Of a stretch of DNA of 64,000 bases, positions 35,377 through 44,345 are shown one piece after another. The position numbers and the translations under genes were made by a program. The stretch's first letter is position 1, and every line of letters begins with the position of its first letter. This stretch comes from Bimuria novae-zelandiae CBS 107.79 (Eukaryota; Ascomycota; Dothideomycetes; Pleosporales; Didymosphaeriaceae): positions 66,272-130,271 of the forward strand of contig ML976704.1 in assembly GCA_010015655.1 (NCBI GenBank), read 5' to 3'. A model generated the notes under the pieces. The model worked only from the letters and a program-made list of their open reading frames with translations, made no database searches and was not told where the DNA came from.

Positions 35377-36360
35377 ATGTCGACAAGCAAACCCGAAAAT
35401 AGTGTGTGGAAGCTGCAGAACATCGAAGCGGATTATTGGCACGAGTACATTGCCACCCGGCCGCCCTACGACCGCAGAATCTTCGATCCCATCTTCAAAT
35501 ATCACGCGGCCAACAAGAGCCAATTCAAAGACGCCTTGGATATCGGGACCGGTGCTGGGTCCGCTCTCGGTCCGTTGCTGCAGCGTTTCCAGAATGTAAC
35601 GGCAAGCGATAACGACACTGTCAGTCTCGCCTTTGCACAGGAGAGGTACCGACACATTCAAAGCAGCCAACTTTCGTGGACCACGTCGCGAGGGGAGGAT
35701 CTTCTAGAGCACCATGATCCTTCTTCGTTCGACCTGGTTACGTGTGCTCTTACCTTTCCTTTGCTCGATACCGACAAAGCGTTGCACACTGTGTTTACGC
35801 TACTACGACTTGGAGGAACGTTGGCCATATGGTTCTATGGCCCGCCAATCTTCCTTGACGCTTCACTTGCAGAAAAAGCGCAGCCTGTTTTGTATGCTGC
35901 ACTCGATCATTCGTTTAAGCCCGTTGTGAGCGGCGGTGACGCTCAGCAACTTGCGAGCTGGAAGCGTGCTGCGGACGGAATGGCCAGCTGGCTGGACTAC
36001 ATTCCTTTCTCAGAGGACAATTGGACAAATATCCACCGTCAAAAGTGGAACAACGCCCGAGATCGTCTATCTTTCTTTGGGCCCGCTGCTTGCGATTTCG
36101 AAGTGGAGCCTACGAGCGCCGTGAGCAGCAATGAGATAGTGATCAATGAGCAGGATCCTAATTTCTGGAAGATCGATTGGGACGCTGAAATGTTGAAGCG
36201 ATTTGTGCTTTCAATCTTCCCAAAACCCAAATCGATGGTAAAGACGGATGAGATCTTAGACGGACATCTGGAGAAGTTGAAAGAGCTGATGGGCGGGCCA
36301 GGCGTCAAAGCTTCCATGACCTGGCCAGCAGTACTGATTCTTGTGCGCAAGAAGACGTAG
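35377..36360 (+). CDS. SAM-dependent methyltransferase (class I, Methyltransf_11-like)
   Basis: An intact, intron-less 327-residue frame. Motif I, the SAM-binding loop LDIGTGAGS, is at residues 54-62. An acidic residue expected to hold the ribose follows (SDND near 78). LRLGGTLAIWFYG near 145-157 is motif III-like. The N-terminal YWHEYIATRPPY resembles trans-aconitate-methyltransferase-like fungal proteins. I chose the ATG at 35377 because earlier in-frame codons lie inside the Tc1/mariner inverted repeat that ends at 35357, so only 19 bases separate element and start. It is convergent with the dehydrogenase gene (75 bases apart). The substrate is unknown; an O- or N-methyl tailoring role in a nearby pathway is possible. 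Confidence 0.85.
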   Translation: MSTSKPENSVWKLQNIEADYWHEYIATRPPYDRRIFDPIFKYHAANKSQFKDALDIGTGAGSALGPLLQRFQNVTASDNDTVSLAFAQERYRHIQSSQLSWTTSRGEDLLEHHDPSSFDLVTCALTFPLLDTDKALHTVFTLLRLGGTLAIWFYGPPIFLDASLAEKAQPVLYAALDHSFKPVVSGGDAQQLASWKRAADGMASWLDYIPFSEDNWTNIHRQKWNNARDRLSFFGPAACDFEVEPTSAVSSNEIVINEQDPNFWKIDWDAEMLKRFVLSIFPKPKSMVKTDEILDGHLEKLKELMGGPGVKASMTWPAVLILVRKKT

Positions 36361-36435
36361 AATCAATCTTGTTATACGAACAAAACTTTTTACCTGGGCA
36401 TATTTCATAAGCCCGGAGAATTCACTTCCTTCGTA

Positions 36436-37341
36436 TTACCACTCCAGTTCCTTTCCGCCGTCTATGGATATGAATTTTCCTCCCAGGCTTTCGCGTGTCG
36501 CGGCTTCAATCTGACCCAGTGTAAACTTGCACGAGTCTGCTACAGGTACAAACGCCTGCTCGTATCCAAAGTGTTTTGTGCCCGTGTTTCCCATATCTGT
36601 CTGCATGAATCTACATGAAATCAGCAATTGTACTAGACGCGCGATAGCAAGTCATACCCGGGATCAATGACAAAGGTCGTCAAGGACCGACTCTCGTTGT
36701 GAATCTTCCTCGTCAAGTAATGAGCGACAGCCTTGCTAGCGCCGTATGCGACCATCGGCCATGGCGCTTTTTCCATGGCTGAGATGCTGGCAATGGGCGT
36801 GCCGATGAGAACAAACTTCCCCGACGCGCTCTTCTCCAGAAGGTCTCGGAAAGCCTGGAAGAGACGCAGCGGTCCTGAGTCGTTGCGTCAGTATCCTTGC
36901 ATCCTACGGGACTGTATGTTCCCTCACCTATTCCGTTCACATCCACTAACTCTTTCACCTCCGTCGGGTTTACAGTGGATAAGTCGCCGTACACTGTTCC
37001 ATAACCGGCATTTGCTATGACCACGTCCACGTTGTTGATCCCATGGGTGCTGGAAAGCTCTCGTGCGGCATCTGCTGCGTCGGTCTCCGAAGTCGCATCG
37101 ATTTTCACAACGATGAGCTTCGTGCTTTCTGCGCGCGATACATCGTGCAGCGAGAGGGTGCCTAGGCTCTTGATATCCCGAACGCCCGCTACAACTGTAT
37201 TCGACGGCTGCGCCAGCAGCGCTTCAGTCAAAGCCCTACCTAGACCTGCAGTATGTCATGGAATTAGATCAGGGTACGGAAGTGACGTCGCTGGTGAATT
37301 TCAAGTACCTCTGCTAGCTCCTGTTATAGATAGATCGTCAT
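36436..37341 (-). pseudogene. Short-chain dehydrogenase/reductase with a one-base deletion near the start
   Basis: Exons 37341-37309, 37245-36928, 36874-36658 and 36610-36436, joined by GT-AG introns of 63, 53 and 47 bases. They encode TGASRG plus GLGRAL (cofactor loop), VIANAGYG, a Ser-rich strand (IGTPIASIS) and the active-site YGASK, all residues of a classical NADP(H)-dependent SDR similar to norsolorinic-acid-ketoreductase-like proteins. The C-terminus DPGF...QTDMGN and GGKFISIDGG is normal. The exon sum is 743 bases, one short of a whole number of codons. The deficit lies between the ATG (37339-37341) and TGASRG, where one codon has two bases. Unless this is a sequencing error or another start is used, the gene is frameshifted. 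Confidence 0.72.
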
Positions 37342-37444
37342 GCTCGAATCTTTCAGGTCTTTGTTGCGATACTGCGTGGTGAGGCGTAGACAAGGCAGAC
37401 TTTCATATGAAGTGTGGTGCGTGTGCGGCACGGGTATGAACATA

Positions 37445-39162
37445 CAAAGGGTAATCTCAATAAAGCCGGCCGTCATGTGACTTGCCAAGACGCTAGCGCG
37501 TCACTAGCGGAACAGAGTCTCCGAGCCTCCAAGAGCTCTGTAGAGCGTCAACACCTACACTTCAACCTCACGTTTCTCACTCAATATGGCTTCAAATCCT
37601 GCCCAAAAAAAAAAAAACTCTCGATTGCTGTCAGAAGCCCAGCTAGCTGCTATCGTCGTTCTCAGAACATAATACAACCTCACTTTCCCAGAAATCGCCA
37701 CTGATTTGGGTATAACTGACCACGCATGTGGTAAGGCATTTCGACGCGTTAAAGATACTGCAAAGGTCGACTTACTGCAGGAATTGCTAGCTGCAACACC
37801 TACAGTCAAGCAGTCTCCTCCTGGCAGACCTGTAAAGGTACGCGATGGCTCTACGCTGAGCGCAAGACCACGGCATGACATTATCGTATATGGCACCTAC
37901 CGGGTGCATGACGCTGTCAGAGACCTCTGCGCAGAAGCTAGTATCACACTTAGTAAGAATATAGTCTATAATATTGCTAGGGAGCACCGCGACGAGCAGC
38001 ACCTATACGTAATAATTTATAAAGTACGACCTAAAAAACTAGCGCTTAGTAGTAACAATAAAGACTAATAACTATAGTACTATGCCTAGCTTAAGGCTAA
38101 AAATAACTTACACTTTCCACGTATTATATTTGTTTACTATAATAAGACCTCTAAGTCTATTAGCGGGAGCAATATACGTGGCAGAAAGCAGAGGATTTTA
38201 AGATTAGTTAGATAAGATAGTAACGTCTACGCACTGCCTATAACGCTACCTAAATTTAGTCTTATAATTTACGCTACTACTTTAACTAATACTACTTGCT
38301 CTTATTAACGCCCTTACGTTGTTTAGGCTTAGGACAACAATATAAGCTATAAAGACCTTATATAACGCGACTCCTATATAAATAATATAGTAAAAGAGGC
38401 TTTTAAGGTTAAACGCTCTCGCGCGACTATCGCTAGCACCTATAAAAAGTAGTAATTATAAGAAATTAACTATAATATTACCTATAATAATAGTTAACGC
38501 TAAGCTACTAATAAGACTACTAGTAAGAAAGGTAGAACTCTCCGCGCAGGTATTAAGAAACCTTTTACTATAAAAAGTTCTTTAAAATAGAGGAGTTTGT
38601 ATGCAAAGGAGGGAAGGGCATAAACGGTATCTAGTACGCAAAGAATATACTTAAGAAACACTTATTCCTTTATTACTATACTATACGCGACAATAACTAA
38701 GGCGTAGCTATCTATTTAATTTAAGATAACGTTTACTTATACTTACTAGGCCTCTAGTACTGCTAGCCAGAAATTAAAGCTCTAGAAATTAAGTTTGGCC
38801 CTCAGCCTCCTAATTCACCCGACTTACACCCAATTAAGCGCTGTTTTGGGCGTCTAGAAGGTTTTTTGGCAAGTTACGAATGCCTATCAAGTTCCAAGGA
38901 GGCCAAAAAGGAGGTCTGGCAAGGTGATAAGACACTCAGGCAGTATATGGCCGAAAAGCTTCATCCCACCTACTTTATGCGCGTTGCAGAGCTCTGCGAG
39001 GACGTAGGTGGCCAGAACAACTTTACAGCATAATTAGAACATCTTATTTGGGTGTATTTGCTCATACTTTAGATGGAATCAAGATGCCCGACTTTTGAAG
39101 TTGCTACCCCTGCAGGAATCCCTGCTGCACGTGACGGCCGACTTTATTGACATTACCCTTTG
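37445..39162 (+). mobile_element. DDE transposon (Tc1/mariner-type) with 38-bp inverted repeats, patchily RIP-mutated
   Basis: Inverted repeats CAAAGGGTAATCTCAATAAA and its inverse at the right end, flanked by TA (37443-37444 and 39163-39164). The transposase begins near 37586 (SRLLSEAQLAAIVVLR) after an A-run, then DLGITDHACGKAFRRV. The C-terminal part at about 38700-39030 has DNVYLYLLGL and PPNSPDLHPI, where relatives have E but this copy has K. The ends are balanced in composition, while about 37950-38800 is AT-rich with many stops. The copy cannot be active. Confidence 0.78.
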
Positions 39163-39164
39163 TA

Positions 39165-40056
39165 ACGCTTTGCAAAAGACCGTCCCGACCCACTTCCTGC
39201 GTATATATAGGCACGACTAAGTAGATTCTGGTATAGCGAGCCTTACCTTGTCTTAAAGCTATATATCTTCACAGTACCTTCATAATAAACTTTATAAACT
39301 TAGTAGAATATAGAATTAGGCTACCTCTATACTGTATAAAGGTTCTAGAAATTTTAATAAAGTAGTTGAGGAGACAAAAGGGAAATCAATAGTCTATTTT
39401 CTAATTTGCTAGGCGGGTGGGTTGGGACGGTCTTTTGGAAAGCACTAATATCGGCGGCTGCCGTGTTCCGACCCAACCAAACAACCGCAAGGCCGCTCTT
39501 TCTTCGTTCGCACGTGCACGTTCCACCAACAACTTCTATGCCAACCAAAGCTTAGCTACAAAACTAGAGTCATTTGCTGTGTTCCGCCCACGGCCTTGCT
39601 GGGAAGAAGGAGATCCTGCATCTCCGGCGACGCATTTCAAGTCAGAAGATACCTAGGTATTGATACCTAGACATGCCTCCTTGGTCGGCATGCATACGTT
39701 CGTTCACAAGCCCTTGCAACCGATAACATGCCAAGAGCATTTCAGACCCACGGAATTTGCTGCAATAAGCCGCTGATAAATTAAATCACTTGGCATAGTA
39801 TGCACTCACTTCATGATAACGCAGGCTACACAGCGATGTAATACTCCGCCCGAAAGCAGCATGAATCCGCTGCTAGCTCATGCGAGTCTGTGTTGGCTTC
39901 ATCAGAGGGGCGAACCGATGGTTCGATATTTTGCTAGTCCGAACGGTGCGTGGCTAGTCCCGATCACAGGTTGCCTTGGGACCCAGGCCTTGAGGGACAT
40001 TTTATCTTCATTTGGAGACACACATTCCCTTTGACCAAGGCGTAGGTCAGCTCACC
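39165..40056. other. Intergenic, promoter side of the UstYa-like gene
   Basis: An AT-rich patch at 39240-39400 follows the transposon; the rest is balanced. I see no gene. The sequence just before 40057 should carry the promoter of the UstYa-like gene, but no known operator stands out. Confidence 0.4.
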
Positions 40057-41043
40057 ATGGGGGGCACACACTACACGCAGCTTCGAAGTTCCGAGGAAAA
40101 CGAGGATGGGGTATCTCAATCTTCAGTTTTCGTGGAGAAGCGGAACGCGCAGTACCGCAAGCGCCACCTTGTTCTATATACATTACTTGTCATTTCAAAT
40201 CTTGTGTTCTTCAGTCTGTGGTTGACGTCTGGCGACAAGCCAGCATTTAACCCAGCCTCGTGCGTGCGGCCCCACCTGATCTCGTGTAAGTTACTCCTTA
40301 GACCACAAATAATCTATACGTGAATGGTAAAACTAAAGTTGCCAGCTCCTGCAACCGAAGCACTGCGATATGAAAAGAAGCGGCTCTGGAGAGACATCGA
40401 TGGACCTAATCCTTTCACTGGCCAACCGCGAGCAGAACTGGACAAAGCATGGCACGATCTTCTCGAACGTAAGTACAGGCACCATTTATTGCATCTCTCA
40501 CAAGCCCCGATGCTGACGAATTATAGCTATGACCATTAAGGTCTCAGCAGATGAGCTTTCGCAGTTTTCCGAGGGCGATTCTTCGATCGCGCTGAAAGAT
40601 GGTTCGGGATACATCGCCGAAATGGCCGTCTACCACGAACTACATTGCAATGTATTTCTTCCCTCCCAGTATTAGTGGGATGCCCAACTTATACAATGCA
40701 GAAACGCATCCGCCGCGCTTTGTCGTTCGACTACTACTACCCAAACATGACCGAAGAGGACCGAGTGACAGAGGACTTGCACATTGGTAAGTCGTTTCCT
40801 TAATCCAAGCAACCGCAGCGGCGCTGAATCTATTAAGACCACTGTCTGGAGTACTGGCGCGAGGCAGCCATGTGCCGCGGGGACGTGACGCTTGGGACGT
40901 TCTACTGGCGCGAAAGCGATGGGTTCCCTACGTCTCGCGTATACACTGATAATGAATGTGTGGACTGGACTGCGTTGGATACTTGGGCTCGAAGGCGCAT
41001 GGTCGACATGACAGATCGTGACCAGCTTGTACCGGCTGTTTAA
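40057..41043 (+). CDS. UstYa-like (DUF3328) oxidase, copy A
   Basis: Five exons: 40057-40285, 40346-40468, 40527-40651, 40702-40786, 40838-41043; all introns GT-AG, 50-60 bases; total 255 residues. An N-terminal cytoplasmic segment is followed by one membrane helix (VLYTLLVISNLVFFSLWL). After the family block RDIDGPNPFTG come the two HxxHC motifs: YHELHC and HIDHCLEYWREAAMC. The second is completed across an intron, which supports the splice model. UstYa/UstYb proteins oxidatively cyclise fungal RiPP precursor peptides (ustiloxin, phomopsin, asperipin, cyclochlorotine-type pathways). The membrane anchor places it in the secretory route. It is convergent with copy B and about 1.8 kb from a repeat-bearing small secreted protein gene. 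The ATG precedes the family N-terminus. Confidence 0.85.
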
Positions 41044-41325
41044 GCCTTGATGCTTTTAGTGTTCAATGCCTTCGTATCAAATGCAAAGATGTTCACTTAT
41101 GATAAGCAATAACATAAGGAACATATTCATATCTAAAATAGCAAGCTCTACTCCCATTTTCTCGGTCCCGTGCACTTTTTGCGTGGGCTGCGACTATTGC
41201 ATTTCACTCTCTAGCTTGCTGTTCACACTGCTCGTCCTCGGATAATACACAGCGGCAAGACAATACAAAGAAGAGCCAACTTAACTGAACCTGTACCTTC
41301 ACAGGTGGACTCACACAATGATTCA
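41044..41325. other. Shared 3' intergenic between the two UstYa-like genes
   Basis: 281 bases between convergent stops. No gene. Transcription ends of both UstYa-like genes should fall here; no clear polyadenylation signal beyond AT-rich AATAACATAAGG near 41107 was seen. Confidence 0.4.
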
Positions 41326-42105
41326 TCAAGTAACAATCCCCGTGTCTGTCGAGTTCGCCCAGCGCTCCGCAAAGGCATTGACCATCTCATAATTCCTGCA
41401 GACTTTATCCTGATTCCACCCATTCGTGGTATGGTTCACCGGGTCTAGGACCTCGAGATTGGTGTCTGCGTGGCACATGATTGTCTGACGCAGATAATCA
41501 AAGCAATGGCGCACGTGGAAAGGAGCAGTGCGTGTGCCTGTCGGGGAGTCGAAGTCGGGTACGTCAGCCATTTCCATGGGTGGACTAGCAAGCGCATCGT
41601 AGTATGCTACCACGACGGCGTGCTGAAAAAGGTCAGTTGTCGAACAAGTATAATGATATGATAGAACTTACAAGACAGTGGAGTTGGTGGTACAATGCTA
41701 TGTTGGAGATGAAGGGAGCTAGTTGGGGATGGGTGATGAAGCCTCTTCCAACAGGGATTATGGAACTCCACGCGGCTTCTGATTCTGGCGACGGCTTCTG
41801 CGTGAAGGTGAGGTTGTGGTGAAACTGTTTGACAATATCTCCTGGGGGTGCTGTATGGTATTAGGATACATCAACGTTGTGGGGAGCGCAGCTTTACGTG
41901 AGAGGCCATAGTTGGTATCAAGATTCTGTTGCCATCGACCAAGTACGAAGCCACCCGTTACTGCTGCGATGAGCGAACAGATGACGAGGAACCAGCGAGC
42001 ACAGATGTGCAGCCGTTGTCGGGACTGCACCCGAGCATCAACATTATGGGAGGTTGGCAGGAGGGTTTCGTTTTCTTCGTCGCATTGAATACCTTCAGAT
42101 TTCAT
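41326..42105 (-). CDS. UstYa-like (DUF3328) oxidase, copy B
   Basis: Three exons on the minus strand: 42105-41898, 41850-41672, 41622-41326; introns of 47 and 49 bases; 227 residues. An N-terminal soluble segment is followed by a membrane helix (FLVICSLIAAVTGGFVLG). Across intron 1 the sequence becomes YGLS-PPPG, typical of the family, then NLTFTQKPSPESE. The HxxHC motifs are YHQLHCL and HVRHCFDYLRQTIMC. Clusters for ustiloxin-type RiPPs carry two such proteins (UstYa and UstYb) that act together, so this pair is suggestive. Copies A and B differ strongly, so they are not a recent duplication. Confidence 0.85.
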
Positions 42106-42129
42106 GTTGAACGGCTATCGTGTGAATAG

Positions 42130-42760
42130 GGTGACAAACTGATCCTTTGACAGCAATCCCCCCAAGCGTTGTCCAAGGCTCGAGAATGTGCAGTTGTGCC
42201 CGATCTCGAGAGCAGGCTTATTTCGATAACTTTCCACTGAATCGCCGCGGCGGAGTTCAACACTGCCTCGTCTAGGTAAGTCAATATCGACGACACGCTA
42301 TCGTCCGTAGGCTGCATCTGAGTGTGATTAGCTGCTCTAGCACAATCATTTACAGCAGCATAACGGGAGTCATGTCAGCCCACATAACCGGGGCTCCACT
42401 TGATTCGAGCCGAAATGTAGTGCTCATGCAACGGACGTTGAATATTGCTCTGCATGTACTCCATGGTCTTTGGATGCTTACCGGGCGTGGTCCATTCGAT
42501 ATTGATAGTGGGCACTGATTACACGCTCCTTCCCTTCCTGCTTTAGAAACTTCTTCGTGCAGAACGGCGTCCCTTGCATATGCAACGGACGCTGGGGTAA
42601 CCCACGCGCTCCACAAGACGACCTGGACACAAACGGACGCGAACAACAAGGCCGAGAAAGCGTTCACCGTTGCCCGGTCTTTGCCTTGCCCGCCAACAAG
42701 CATATAGACCTGCTGTAGTGACCTTCCTAGGATCAACAAGCCTTGCTTCAGGCCCAAGCC
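42130..42760 (-). CDS. Unidentified, possible membrane protein, frame uncertain
   Basis: I do not recognise it. On the minus strand 42350-42757 is open and reads LGRSLQQVYMLVGGQGKDR, then a likely membrane helix (VNAFSALLFASVCVQVVLW) and VTPASVAYARDAVLHEEV. A second frame to the left (42102-42480) gives WTTPGKHPKTMEYMQ and ILTYLDEAVLNSAAAIQWKV. An intron or a frameshift would be needed to join them. No ATG is in frame at the right end, and the neighbouring precursor gene starts only about 40 bases away on the other strand. That is too close for two normal promoters, so it may be decayed. Confidence 0.28.
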
Positions 42761-42799
42761 GTTGCAATCCCAACTGCTGCGATTTCCATACCACCAACG

Positions 42800-43169
42800 A
42801 TGCGTCTGATTCTCCTCTCTCTGCTCGTGGGCGTAGCCCTTTCCCGCCCTCTCAACGGAGGTGAGAACTGCTCCATTGATGGCCTTCGCAGTCGTAATCG
42901 CAAGGAAAGCTAATGTGGTGCTGTTGACAGCCGCCGTCGCTATGGGAGTCCGCGAGGCTGATGCGGACGATCAAGTGCGCAACTCATGGTCAGCTCGAGG
43001 CCAGCTCACTCCCAAAGATGCCGACGACCAGGTGCGCAACTCCTGGTCAGCTCGAGGCCAGCTTACACCCAAGGATGCCGACGATGAAGTTCGCAACTCC
43101 TGGTCAGCGAGAACTGCCGTAGCCGATGCAGACGACCAGGTGCGCAACAGCTGGTCGGCCAGGGGATGA
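42800..43169 (+). CDS. Small secreted protein with four tandem repeats, candidate RiPP precursor
   Basis: Exons 42800-42860 and 42931-43169 (70-base intron, donor GTGAGA, CTAAT branch) give 99 residues. Residues 1-20 are a signal peptide (MRLILLSLLVGVALS). From about residue 28 on, the motif DADD[Q/E]VRNSWSAR occurs four times, the first two copies joined by GQLTPK spacers into exact 19-residue units. Small secreted proteins with near-identical repeats, next to UstYa-like oxidases, are the precursors of dikaritin-type RiPPs, each repeat giving one core peptide. Unlike known ones, Lys-Arg Kex2 sites do not separate the repeats. A frame with a KR site follows immediately in another phase (see findings). 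A pheromone-like or other secreted repeat protein is the alternative. Confidence 0.65.
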
Positions 43170-44345
43170 CTTTGACGACGTGTTGGACAAGGAGACGCTA
43201 AAGGGAGCTAGTAAGCGCTACGCTAGTGGCCGGGCCGGGCACAAATTGCGGGGTTACGGGAGGGAAGCTTTTGGACCGGATGATCGCAACACTAACATAG
43301 CACATTCTAATCGCTACAATTGAAATCCATTGTTGAAACTACAATTGAAACTGCTCACCTTTGCCTGAACTGTGCTTCAACACTTCCTTCCGTCAAAGCG
43401 GTTGTTGTACCTCGAGATCACAGTTAGGAAAAGTCCGGCCTATTGGTAAGCCCAACAGTTGCACGCACCTGTTGAGGCGCAAACCAACATCGTAGTACGT
43501 TGTGCATGCAGGGCGTAATGTTTAGTCACATCAGCTAGCGCCACCCTGGTCGCCTTGTAATTGGGTACGTCCCGCAAGCGTGTGTTGCACCAGCCTCTTG
43601 TGAAGGATGCACGGCTGCTGCGGCTCATTTTGCTGTCTCAGGCACTACAGCTCTATTGATCGGCCAAATCAGGCACATTATGGACACAGAGCCAGACCTG
43701 TATCTAAGGCCAGCCAAATCTCACCGACCAAACGAATAAGCTACATAGACAGCAGCTCTGGTATCAGCCGGAATGGCACGAATATGTATGCTGAGGTATC
43801 GCGCAGCCGGGGCAGGGGAGTGGTCGCAGTCGCGTTTCCTCGTTGGCTTTAGCGGGTTCCTGGGTGCCCTAAAGTCCTATCTCCACCACGATCTGAACTA
43901 TGCATGCTACCAGGAGATTTTCCAGGTCGTTCCATGGAGTGTGGGCTACCCCAGTGGGTATGGTGAGTGTGTCCAAGACTGTGATTAGCCGATCGTCCAC
44001 GTAAGCGTGAGCGCGGCATGCGAACAGATATTTCATATTGCATTTGCTGCATTCCCGCTTCTGTCTTTGACCCTGTTTGCGCAAATTTACCTCCGACAGG
44101 TGTCGAGACGAACCCTGCAACCCCGACGACTCTTTCGGGGACGGCTCCAACGATATTGATACGTACGCGTATCTCGGCATAATACCTAACGCGTTTCGTC
44201 GCGAATTTGAAGTCTGGTGTATTGCAGGCAAATCTTCGGCGGTAACTGAACTATCAAAATATGTGCCGCCCCGCTGCATGACTACATATGTACAGTACAG
44301 GAACTGGCAACGATACCGTCGATATTGCTGTTGTGTACCGCAATC
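43170..44345. other. Intergenic; shifted-frame tail behind the repeat protein, otherwise nothing recognised
   Basis: 43170-43323 is open in the frame one base off the repeat protein and encodes an acidic then basic stretch (DDFDDVLDKETLKGASKRYA, then GYGREAFGPDD). From 43324 to the ATG at 44346 I see only short frames. A 164-codon minus frame at 43869-44363 has no family motif and overlaps the receptor promoter, so I read it as chance. Confidence 0.4.

Noticed and set aside
42800..43169. Alpha-factor-type pheromone precursor
   Set aside because: Ascomycete pheromone cores usually hold Trp-Cys or similar residues between KR sites. Here there are no Cys residues and no KR sites, and UstYa-like neighbours favour a RiPP. 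It is kept only as an alternative.
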